The notes under the pieces are model-generated. The model made no database searches. It worked only from the letters and a program-made list of their open reading frames with translations, and was not told the origin of the DNA. Below are positions 1 through 5,081 of a stretch of 5,448 nt of DNA, in pieces. The stretch is taken from contig CAZWAR010000152.1 in NCBI GenBank assembly GCA_964631965.1, forward strand, positions 1 through 5,448, read 5' to 3'. A program made the position numbers and the translations under genes. The first letter of the stretch is position 1; each line of letters starts with the position of its first letter. This DNA comes from CAIQPS01 sp964631965 (GTDB lineage Bacteria > Actinomycetota > Thermoleophilia > RBG-16-64-13).

Positions 1-302
1 GTCCTCAGCTCTGGAGCGCGCATTCACGCTCAGCGTACTCGTACACGCTCATGAGCGAGCCGGAGCTGGCATCGATCTTCTCCAGCAGCGCCACTGGCTG
101 GGACAAGTTCTACGCGAAGTACCCTGACGCAAAGGCTTTTCTCGCCCTCTCGCGGGTAGGTTTCGACCAGGAGAAGCACACGGCCGTTCTCTACACAGAA
201 TACCAGGAGGGCCCGACGGCTGGGGAGGGCGATGTGGTGCTGATGAGGAAGACGGACGGTCGCTGGACGGTTGAGCAGAATGGGATGTTCTGGCAGTCCT
301 GA
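1..302 (+). CDS. C-terminal end of an uncharacterised protein, 5' truncated by the window edge
   Basis: The frame ending at TGA 300-302 is open back to base 3 with no stop. The ATG at 51 is therefore probably an internal Met, not the start, and no Shine-Dalgarno sequence precedes it. The visible part is about 99 residues. It carries a pattern I recognise from a widespread family of uncharacterised bacterial proteins: a Tyr/Thr-rich strand just before ATG 51, then GWDKFYAKYP, LSRVGF, a Tyr-containing strand, and a final DGRWTV..NGMFWQS. In that family this tail closes a longer protein, so most of the gene should lie left of the window. The alternation of short strands ending in DG.W fits a small alpha/beta or NTF2-like fold, but I cannot name a function. 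No terminator is evident after the stop. Coding status is fairly sure, family placement is from memory, and function is unknown. Confidence 0.7.
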   Translation, partial: PQLWSAHSRSAYSYTLMSEPELASIFSSSATGWDKFYAKYPDAKAFLALSRVGFDQEKHTAVLYTEYQEGPTAGEGDVVLMRKTDGRWTVEQNGMFWQS

Positions 303-396
303 TGCTCGGGGGTGCGGCCAGCCATCAACCCGTCAGATTCGCTGAATGAGTCCAGTCTTACGGGCGCGTTCGAAGACCGTCCAGTAGCCCCACTGC

Positions 397-402
397 TAGA
401 GT
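397..402 (+). promoter_or_regulatory. possible -10 box (TAGAGT) ahead of the small membrane protein
   Basis: TAGAGT matches the TANNNT form of actinobacterial -10 elements and lies about 45 bases before GTG 448. No convincing -35 is visible at normal spacing, so this is a weak call. Confidence 0.22.
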
Positions 403-447
403 GAACAGAAGTTCGGCGTATCGATTGAGACTAGGGAGTGCTGCGGC

Positions 448-588
448 GTGGAGAACCCGAACAAACCAGATGGACCTCGACGAGGGTTTCACTTCCACTG
501 GGGATGGACGGTCTATGGCGCCATTGTCGTGGCCGTAGTTGTCTTTCTCGTTCTGTTCCTCCAGAACCTCTTGTACGGCCCTCACTGA
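448..588 (+). CDS. 46-residue single-span membrane protein, unknown function
   Basis: A short frame starts at GTG 448 and stops at TGA 586-588. The start is supported by AGGGAG at 433-438, nine bases upstream. The protein begins with a polar, Pro/Arg-containing N-terminus (ENPNKPDGPRRG) and an aromatic patch (FHFHWGW). One strongly hydrophobic helix of roughly residues 20-40 follows (VYGAIVVAVVVFLVLFL), then a short tail QNLLYGPH. By the positive-inside rule the RR at residues 11-12 would place the N-terminus in the cytoplasm. I do not recognise a family. Another small membrane protein follows 198 bases downstream on the same strand. The good ribosome binding site and clean amphipathic-to-hydrophobic layout argue for a real gene. 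Its length and GTG start mean many gene callers would miss it. Confidence 0.55.
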   Translation: MENPNKPDGPRRGFHFHWGWTVYGAIVVAVVVFLVLFLQNLLYGPH

Positions 589-786
589 GGTCATGTCCCA
601 GCCTCGTAGCTAGATGGTGTTCGAGTCCTTCCAGTACTTTCGAGGAGTACCATCGGCTCTGCGGTGGAGAGCAGGCGCGGCGAGGTCCGGCCGCAGACAA
701 AGCATGAGGAGAGGCAGGCAGACCGCCGAAGACCTTGTTGAAGCGCTCCGCAGCCGGGCGAGCAACATGACAAAGGGACAGCACCA
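589..786 (+). other. 198-base gap between two small membrane protein genes
   Basis: No confident gene lies here. A 58-codon frame (ATG 614 to TGA 788-790) ends by overlapping the next start as GTGA, but it has no Shine-Dalgarno sequence and an Arg-rich, unremarkable sequence. The gap also holds a 7-bp inverted repeat, TCTGCGG at 658-664 and CCGCAGA at 691-697, with a 26-base loop. The stretch may be an untranslated leader for the 787 gene. No clear promoter is visible. Confidence 0.3.
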
Positions 787-1143
787 GTGAACAGCCAGCC
801 CGACGCCAACACCAGGGGATGGGGACTTCTGCTCCGCGTCGCGGGAGTGATCATCCCGATCGTGGCTACGTGCATGATGGTGGCCGGCGGTCTGCAAGGT
901 GGTCCGCGCGGCCCCGGGCTTTCGGCCCCCCTTGCGTCTTTCCTGAAGGCTGCTGGCATCCTATGGGGGTGGCCCGGAAACGCCTACAGGCTTTCCCCCC
1001 TTGGTTTCGGCCTCATGGGGTTACTCGCCGCGGCTTTTGTGGTCGCGCTTCTACTTCGGCGAGATCGATCTGGTGCGGTAACGGTTCTTGTCCTCTCGCT
1101 CTTCTTTGGGTGGTTTATCGCTTATCTCACTACCACCGATTGA
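787..1143 (+). CDS. small integral membrane protein, about three spans, unknown function
   Basis: The frame starts at GTG 787, backed by AAAGGGA at 772-778 eight bases upstream, and ends at TGA 1141-1143, giving 118 residues. A short polar N-terminus (NSQPDANTRGW) precedes three hydrophobic segments at about residues 14-36 (with a Pro at 24), 72-90 and 97-115. RRDR at 91-94 between the last two spans should face the cytoplasm. The 37-70 segment is rich in Gly and Pro and holds WGWPGNAY, probably an exposed loop. No catalytic or binding motif is seen and I do not recognise the family. It sits between two other unnamed membrane proteins on the same strand and may be cotranscribed with the one at 448. 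Codons are GC-rich at third positions, which supports real coding. Frames overlapping it in other registers look like shadows. Confidence 0.65.
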   Translation: MNSQPDANTRGWGLLLRVAGVIIPIVATCMMVAGGLQGGPRGPGLSAPLASFLKAAGILWGWPGNAYRLSPLGFGLMGLLAAAFVVALLLRRDRSGAVTVLVLSLFFGWFIAYLTTTD

Positions 1144-1159
1144 GTGTGGCAGACCGCAC
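1144..1159 (+). terminator. short hairpin directly after the stop, weak terminator candidate
   Basis: GTGTGG (1144-1149) pairs with CCGCAC (1154-1159) around a CAGA loop. The stem is 6 bp with one G-T pair and begins right after the stop codon. No T run follows, so it is at best a weak or factor-assisted terminator. Confidence 0.2.
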
Positions 1160-1316
1160 GCATCCAGATCCGATTCCGAAGCAGCAGGGCTAGACGCGAG
1201 CGGTTGTTCGAAGTTTGTACAGTAGAACCCACTCCCCCGGCAAGATGAATCACTGGTCCGTAGGAAGTGCCCCTCGCAGTTTCACCGCTGTTGACCTACG
1301 CGGCGCCTGCTTGCCA

Positions 1317-1334
1317 CTCTGAATCCTCTGAATC
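1317..1334. repeat. perfect 9-bp tandem repeat, CTCTGAATC twice
   Basis: CTCTGAATC occurs at 1317-1325 and again directly at 1326-1334. The match stops at both ends. It lies 53-70 bases upstream of the ATG at 1387, a usual distance for an activator site on a promoter. A regulatory role is inference. Confidence 0.5.
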
Positions 1335-1374
1335 AAGCCCAGGCTGAGACACGGCGCGGAGCCGCGGCGTGAGC

Positions 1375-1380
1375 TATGCT
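1375..1380 (+). promoter_or_regulatory. possible -10 box (TATGCT) for a leaderless transcript starting at ATG 1387
   Basis: TATGCT lies at exactly -12 to -7 relative to the A of ATG 1387, the geometry of leaderless genes common in actinobacteria. No good -35 is seen at normal spacing. If correct, it decides the start of the next gene, because GTG 1369 would lie upstream of the transcript. Confidence 0.4.
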
Positions 1381-1386
1381 GAGATC

Positions 1387-1914
1387 ATGGACGGTTCACG
1401 CCGACTAGAAGCCGGTGGCCGGGCTTCACGGCAGGCCCCACGGGTACGTGCAATCTGGGCCGCCATCTTGCTGGTGCTCTTCGGGGCCGCCTGTTACGAG
1501 GTGGCCGTTGCGATCGGTTGGATCGCACTTGGCTCAGAACCCGGGCAGGGACCGCCGGGTGAGCACGCGGTGCTGTTCGCGGCACTCTCCGTCTCGCTGA
1601 TCGCGAGCCTTCTGTGCTGGATCGCCGGCTCATGCTTGTGGGCACGGGACAGACGCTTGGAGCTACTCGTCGCTCCGTCAGGGGCCGCATTCATGACCGC
1701 ACGCTTCTACACTTTCGACCCTTACTATCTGCCGACCCTCCGCCGGATGTCCGACGGGGGAGTGGTCATCAAACCGTGGATCTTCACCCTCGTTGTCCTT
1801 GCGCTCTTGGCTGCGGTTGTCACCCGGCTCCGGCCGGCTCTGGGGCTGCGGCTGAGCGGGGCATTGCTTGTCGTCTTTGCCGGCACGGCGCTATTCGAGG
1901 CGACCGGGCACTAG
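1387..1914 (+). CDS. integral membrane protein with about four spans, unknown function
   Basis: The frame ends at TAG 1912-1914. I place the start at ATG 1387 (175 residues) because a -10-like TATGCT sits exactly where a leaderless transcript would need it, and no Shine-Dalgarno sequence precedes this ATG. The alternative is GTG 1369 (181 residues) with GGAG at 1358-1361. After a basic N-terminus (several Arg in residues 5-21) there are hydrophobic segments at about 22-48, 62-85, 131-146 and 152-170. Between spans two and three is a hydrophilic stretch holding FDPYYLPTLRRMSDGG (about 110-125), the most distinctive part and the likely functional face. Pro-rich GSEPGQGPPGEH (about 49-60) is an outer loop. 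I do not recognise a named family. It is the third unnamed membrane protein in a row on this strand. Confidence 0.65.
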   Translation: MDGSRRLEAGGRASRQAPRVRAIWAAILLVLFGAACYEVAVAIGWIALGSEPGQGPPGEHAVLFAALSVSLIASLLCWIAGSCLWARDRRLELLVAPSGAAFMTARFYTFDPYYLPTLRRMSDGGVVIKPWIFTLVVLALLAAVVTRLRPALGLRLSGALLVVFAGTALFEATGH

Positions 1915-1926
1915 ATATCTCTGGGC

Positions 1927-1941
1927 CCCACTGATGGTGGG
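1927..1941 (+). terminator. small hairpin after the membrane protein gene
   Basis: CCCAC (1927-1931) pairs with GTGGG (1937-1941) around a five-base loop, 12 bases after the stop. There is no T run, so termination is uncertain. Confidence 0.18.
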
Positions 1942-1975
1942 TCAGCATCCCGGCTACGGCTCAACCGCTTCATCC

Positions 1976-1998
1976 CCACTTCCGGGAAGTGGTAGCTT
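1976..1998 (+). promoter_or_regulatory. perfect 8-bp dyad next to a -10-like TAGCTT, upstream of the lipoprotein gene
   Basis: CCACTTCC (1976-1983) and GGAAGTGG (1985-1992) form a perfect inverted repeat around a single G. TAGCTT (1993-1998, TANNNT) follows at once. If it is a -10 box, the 17-bp dyad fills the spacer exactly, as a repressor or MerR-type operator would. The possible -35 (TCATCC, 1970-1975) is poor. The dyad can also fold as a 7-bp stem with a CGG loop, so a terminator for the gene before is an alternative, though only TTT follows. Confidence 0.35.
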
Positions 1999-2037
1999 TC
2001 AAGATATCCACCGGTCCACGAGGAGAACCTGGGGATC

Positions 2038-3168
2038 ATGGCTCGCAGACATATGCTGCTCTTCCTTCTGCCGGTGACCGCGCTTCTGTTCCTCTCGGGC
2101 TGCGGCGGCCCAGAAACGTCGACCACAACCACCACCGCAGCGCCCACCACGACTGCGGTTCCGACCAAGACCTCCAGCACCGGAGCACCGCCCACCGAAG
2201 GCACCACGACCAGCACCACGACCGGCGGCACCACAACGACCGGCGCAGGCCCCGTCGGTGAGCTGACCCTGCAGCTGCCAAGCGTCTCGGCCCTGGGCGA
2301 CGACTGGAGCGAGCTATTCGTCATCGGGTACGGCCTGGGGGACGAACTGCTCGGGACCTCGCCGGGGGGAGACAACGGATCGCTCCAACTCGGGCCCGAC
2401 TACGGTGCCCAGGCCGCCGATGGCAGCTGGTGGTTCCTCGATGCCGCCAAGCTGCGGCTGGCCCACTACTCGGAGAGAGGCGACTACATCGACGCGGTGG
2501 CGGTGCCACCCGATCTCCTCGTGAACAGCCGGTACTTCCAGTACCAGATGCCTCACGCCCTCGACAACGGGATGCTCGTGGCTTCGCGGCTCGGGTCCGG
2601 CGTGCGGTCCGACCTGCTGGTCCTGAGTGACGGTGCCCTGCGCGCCGTGGAGCTGCCCACCACCGTCGGTGTGCGAACCGACGACGGCCGCGCGCTCTAC
2701 GGATCCGGGGACAACGTCGAGTTGCTCCAGGTAGATCCTGCCTCCGGTTCGGTCGATCAGGTCGAATGGTTCATGACCCGCTCTGGAACCCGATACCGCC
2801 TCACCGCGCAGGGTGATGTGCTCGCGGTCGAATTACCCGATTCCGCTATCGGCCGGGTGGTCATCCATCTCGTCTACGCAGGAGACCCGGCAGTCCCGGC
2901 CTATGCAGGTGTCGAGGTCAATAGCGGCACCGATGGCTCGCTGTTCCTGTTCCTTTCGGGAGCGACGGACTCGGGCGAGGGCGGGCAGCTGGCCGGGTTC
3001 CTGACGATCTTCTCGGATGGAGTCGTCTCCCCGATGGAACCGAGCCGCGATCCGTTCTCACAGGCGGACCCCGGAAGCCCCGCTCACCTGGGAGTGCGGC
3101 CGGGAACCGCCGTCCCCTGGCTGATGTTCGTCGACACCGACGGAGTGCACGTCTACCAGAGAAGATGA
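2038..3168 (+). CDS. secreted lipoprotein with Thr-rich linker and unidentified beta-rich domain
   Basis: The start is ATG 2038, with AGGAG at 2021-2025 (12 bases, rather far) and GGGG closer in; the stop is TGA 3166-3168, giving 376 residues. The N-terminus is a lipoprotein signal: ARR at 2-4, a hydrophobic core at 7-19 and lipobox LSGC with Cys22. After cleavage and lipidation the protein should be anchored on the outer face of the membrane. Residues 27-70 are a Thr/Pro/Ala/Ser-rich linker holding the domain away from the membrane, a layout common in actinobacteria. The rest (about 75-376) has many short strand-like segments with Asp-Gly turns, such as WWFLDAAKLRLAHYSERGDY and LLVLSDGALRAVELP. 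This suggests a beta-propeller or similar fold, perhaps for ligand or surface binding. No catalytic motif is recognised. The decarboxylase-like gene follows about 55 bases downstream on the same strand, but no functional link is evident. Confidence 0.85.
   Translation: MARRHMLLFLLPVTALLFLSGCGGPETSTTTTTAAPTTTAVPTKTSSTGAPPTEGTTTSTTTGGTTTTGAGPVGELTLQLPSVSALGDDWSELFVIGYGLGDELLGTSPGGDNGSLQLGPDYGAQAADGSWWFLDAAKLRLAHYSERGDYIDAVAVPPDLLVNSRYFQYQMPHALDNGMLVASRLGSGVRSDLLVLSDGALRAVELPTTVGVRTDDGRALYGSGDNVELLQVDPASGSVDQVEWFMTRSGTRYRLTAQGDVLAVELPDSAIGRVVIHLVYAGDPAVPAYAGVEVNSGTDGSLFLFLSGATDSGEGGQLAGFLTIFSDGVVSPMEPSRDPFSQADPGSPAHLGVRPGTAVPWLMFVDTDGVHVYQRR
2116..2244 (+). repeat. low-complexity Thr-codon tract within the lipoprotein gene
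   Basis: This stretch is built largely of ACC/ACG/ACA codons mixed with Pro, Ala, Ser and Gly codons and encodes linker residues 27-69. It is the kind of tract that changes length between strains. It is not an independent element. Confidence 0.7.
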
Positions 3169-3188
3169 GGCGGCTGCTCGGTTTTCTG

Positions 3189-3194
3189 TAAGCT
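3189..3194 (+). promoter_or_regulatory. possible -10 box (TAAGCT) in the short gap before the decarboxylase-like gene
   Basis: TAAGCT fits TANNNT and lies 29 bases before ATG 3224, in the gap after the lipoprotein stop. The -35 region falls at the lipoprotein stop codon and is poor. It could give this gene its own transcript, but cotranscription with the lipoprotein is equally possible. Confidence 0.22.
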
Positions 3195-3223
3195 GTGGCT
3201 GTCGCCGCCGAAGGGACGGAGTG

Positions 3224-4216
3224 ATGACCAGATTGCAGCTGTCGATGGCATGTTGGAACTACGACCGCGTTCGCGGGTTGCTCGACGGCCGCATCGCGAT
3301 CGATGGGGTCGACCTGGTCGTACTCACCCTCCCGGTCGAGGAGACCTTCTTCCGCATGCTCCGCTACCACGAGTTCGATGTTGCCGAGATGTCGCTGTCC
3401 TCCTATGTCTACTCGCTCTTCTCCGAGGATCCGCCGTTCATCGCGATTCCCGCCTTCCTCTCTCGCTGCTTCCGGCACTCGTGTATCTACGTCAACAGGG
3501 ATAGCGGGATCGACCGGCCGAGCGACCTCCTCGGTTCGCGCGTGGGAACCCCTGAGTATCAGATGACCGCGGGCGTGTGGATCCGCGGTCTCCTCAGCGA
3601 CGAGTATGGCGTTCCGGCCGAACGCGTAGCCTACTTCACCGGGGGATTGGAGGAGGGCGGACGGCGGGAGAAGCTCGAACTCTCTCTCCCGCCCAAGTTC
3701 CGCGTCGAGCCCATCCCCCGAGACAAGACTCTTTCGACCATGCTCGCGGCCGGTGAGATCGATGCTCTCTACACCGCGCGTGCCCCGTCGACGTTTGCGT
3801 CGGGATCGGGATCGGTCAGACGGCTGTTCGGCGATTACCAGGCGGCTGAGCGCGACTACTACATCCGCACGAAGATCTTCCCGATCATGCACACGGTGGT
3901 CATCCGGCGAGAACTCTACGAGAAGCATCCATGGGTGGCTCGGTCGCTCTACAAGGGCCTCGTTACCGCCCAGCGGGAGGTGTACAGAGACCTGGACCAA
4001 ACCGCTGCGCCCACCTACATGCTGCCCTGGCTCACGAGCCACGTGGAGGAGACGCGGGCGCTCATGGGGACGGACTTCTGGCCCTACGGCGTGGAGGCGA
4101 ACCTTTCCACGCTCAAAGCCTTTCTCCGTTACTCGCATGAGCAAGGGCTATCCAAGCGCGTGCTGGAGCCGGCCGAGCTCTTCGCGAAGGAGTGCCTCGA
4201 ATCGTTCAAGATCTAG
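3224..4216 (+). CDS. 4,5-dihydroxyphthalate decarboxylase-like / substrate-binding-fold protein
   Basis: This 330-residue protein ends at TAG 4214-4216. I chose ATG 3224 over the adjacent GTG 3221 because AGGGA (3212-3216) is then 7 rather than 4 bases away. It closely follows the pattern of proteins annotated as 4,5-dihydroxyphthalate decarboxylase (Pht5 type) or as ABC-transporter substrate-binding proteins of the type 2 periplasmic-binding fold. Landmarks are YDR..LLDGR (13-23), FDVAEMSLSSY (51-61), FRHSCIYVN (83-91), VGTPEYQMTA (107-116) and GEIDAL in the middle. Later come FPIMHTVVIRRELYEKHPWVARSLYK, then DFWPYG, and a C-terminal HEQGLS..LEPAELF. Length is normal and the gene appears intact. 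There is no signal peptide, Cys lipobox or transmembrane segment, so a cytoplasmic enzyme is more likely than a transport receptor. No phthalate dioxygenase, permease or ATPase gene is nearby, so the substrate is unknown and the phthalate name is a family label only. It faces the kinase-like gene tail to tail. Confidence 0.92.
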   Translation: MTRLQLSMACWNYDRVRGLLDGRIAIDGVDLVVLTLPVEETFFRMLRYHEFDVAEMSLSSYVYSLFSEDPPFIAIPAFLSRCFRHSCIYVNRDSGIDRPSDLLGSRVGTPEYQMTAGVWIRGLLSDEYGVPAERVAYFTGGLEEGGRREKLELSLPPKFRVEPIPRDKTLSTMLAAGEIDALYTARAPSTFASGSGSVRRLFGDYQAAERDYYIRTKIFPIMHTVVIRRELYEKHPWVARSLYKGLVTAQREVYRDLDQTAAPTYMLPWLTSHVEETRALMGTDFWPYGVEANLSTLKAFLRYSHEQGLSKRVLEPAELFAKECLESFKI

Positions 4217-4234
4217 CGGCCGCTGGCCTCTGAT

Positions 4235-4909
4235 CTACCCGTGGTCAACCTGGCACTTGAGGTACTTCGCGACCAACTCGCTCATCCTGGGGTTCACCTG
4301 GATGTCCTTGGCAGTGGGTCCACCGCCATCCTTCCTCGCTTCGAGCAACCGAGCCGACTGGACCAGCCAGTCGACGGCCATATCCGGGGGGATCTTGCCC
4401 GTGTCTATCACGAGATCGAAAAGGCTGGTCTCGTCGACCCGGACGCCGTACCACGAGCGCACGAAAGCCGCTCGCACCTGGTCGCGTTCTCTCACAACCT
4501 TCTGGGCTTCGCCCTCGGTGATGTTCTCGTTGTCCATGAACCACTTCACTCTGACGCCGAACGGCGCCTGGATGCGAACGTTCAGGACGTCGGTGATACC
4601 TCCCAGGGCGGCGAAACTGCCCCTACCCAGGATGACCACGTCGCCGTGCTGGGCGAGGGCTTGACTGACCTGAGGCAGCAGATCCACCATGGGCCTTAAG
4701 TCCGGTCGCTCCTGGCCGGTTCGTACGAAATCGAGCCGGAATCCCGACGTGGATTCGTACTCCTCCTCATAACGGGAGAAGCCGTACTCCTCCATAATGG
4801 CGACAGCCGCATTTCTGTCGGCGAAGTGGTAGCCAAGAGCCTCCGCCGTCTTCTCGGCGATGTAGGTGCCTCCGCTCCCCGAATCCCTGGAAACTGTTAC
4901 GACGGCCAT
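4235..4909 (-). CDS. cytidylate kinase-like family protein
   Basis: This - strand gene encodes 224 residues. The start is the ATG at 4909-4907, preceded by a strong GGGGAGGT (4924-4917) seven bases away. Reading further upstream to 5038 would add 43 residues of low-quality sequence and is rejected. The N-terminus, VVTVSRDSGSGGTYIAEKTAEALGY, is the nucleotide-binding loop of the cytidylate-kinase-like family. The usual Walker A Lys is replaced (GSGGT instead of GSGKS/T), as is normal for this family. DVVILGRG (about 90-97) and RERDQVRAAFVRSWYG (about 140-155) correspond to the core strand and the Arg-rich lid region. SLFDLVIDT (about 162-170) is the late conserved strand. By analogy it would transfer phosphate to a nucleotide or small metabolite in the cytoplasm. 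True CMP kinase activity is unproven for this branch. Only 18 bases separate its end from the convergent gene. It is divergent from the prpE-type gene, which suggests possible shared control. Confidence 0.88.
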   Translation of the reverse strand: MAVVTVSRDSGSGGTYIAEKTAEALGYHFADRNAAVAIMEEYGFSRYEEEYESTSGFRLDFVRTGQERPDLRPMVDLLPQVSQALAQHGDVVILGRGSFAALGGITDVLNVRIQAPFGVRVKWFMDNENITEGEAQKVVRERDQVRAAFVRSWYGVRVDETSLFDLVIDTGKIPPDMAVDWLVQSARLLEARKDGGGPTAKDIQVNPRMSELVAKYLKCQVDHG

Positions 4910-4956
4910 GTTTTCGACCTCCCCGGCTTGTGGCGGCCAGCATCGACTGCTGCTCC

Positions 4957-4986
4957 AGCGTGAACCACTCGGTCTCATTTCGTCAA
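4957..4986 (-). promoter_or_regulatory. possible promoter for the kinase-like gene
   Basis: On the - strand TTGACG (4986-4981) matches a -35 box in five of six positions. The hexamer 18 bases on, CACGCT (4962-4957), is a poor -10. The site is about 50 bases before the start codon, a suitable distance. Confidence 0.25.
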
Positions 4987-4990
4987 GCAC

Positions 4991-5022
4991 TTGCTCGGCG
5001 GATGAGGCAGAAGCGATATGAT
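4991..5022 (+). promoter_or_regulatory. possible promoter for the prpE-type gene
   Basis: TATGAT (5017-5022) is a near-consensus -10. The best -35-like match is TTGCTC (4991-4996), but its 20-base spacing is long. Transcription would start near 5029, giving an untranslated leader of about 53 bases. The divergent -35 candidate on the other strand is only four bases away. CAAG-CA-CTTG (4984-4993) between them is a small dyad that could be an operator. Confidence 0.35.
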
Positions 5023-5070
5023 TCCTATCGGCTGCCACCCCGGGGTTGGTCCTGTTCAGGATGAGCGAAT

Positions 5071-5076
5071 AGGAGG
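5071..5076 (+). promoter_or_regulatory. Shine-Dalgarno AGGAGG that sets the GTG start of the prpE-type gene
   Basis: AGGAGG lies five bases before GTG 5082. An ATG at 5078 is only one base away from it and is in the wrong frame for the conserved protein. The GTG is therefore the start. Confidence 0.7.
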
Positions 5077-5081
5077 CATGG

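Noticed and set aside
580..590. CCTCA-C-TGAGG dyad over the stop of the 448 gene
   Set aside because: It is five base pairs with a one-base centre, expected often by chance, and has no supporting context.
610..640. tRNA T-arm-like GTTCGAGTCC
   Set aside because: The flanking bases do not form a T stem, and no acceptor, D or anticodon arms can be built around it.
1218..1223. TACAGT as a -10 box
   Set aside because: No -35 at a usable distance, and it is about 165 bases from the next start. A closer -10 candidate exists at 1375.
1144..1248. 34-codon frame starting directly after the stop of the 787 gene
   Set aside because: It has no Shine-Dalgarno sequence and an Arg-rich sequence, and nothing is recognisable.
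3169..3209. GGCGGC...GCCGCC inverted repeat after the lipoprotein gene
   Set aside because: The loop is 29 bases with no T run after it. Six-base GC-only matches are common at this composition.
2918..4144. Long 408-codon - strand frame
   Set aside because: It lies antisense to the confidently recognised decarboxylase-like gene. It is Arg-rich with no family pattern, a usual GC-rich shadow.
4215..4224. AGCGGCCGCT palindrome in the convergent gap
   Set aside because: The 10-bp palindrome has no loop and no T run. It is too small to claim as a bidirectional terminator.
3753..4664. 303-codon + strand frame spanning two genes
   Set aside because: It overlaps the decarboxylase-like gene out of frame and runs antisense into the kinase-like gene. 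Its composition is Ser/Arg-rich and non-protein-like.
4910..5038. N-terminal extension of the kinase-like protein
   Set aside because: The strong GGGGAGGT sits just before the ATG at 4909, and the family begins at that Met. The extra 43 residues look like untranslated promoter sequence.
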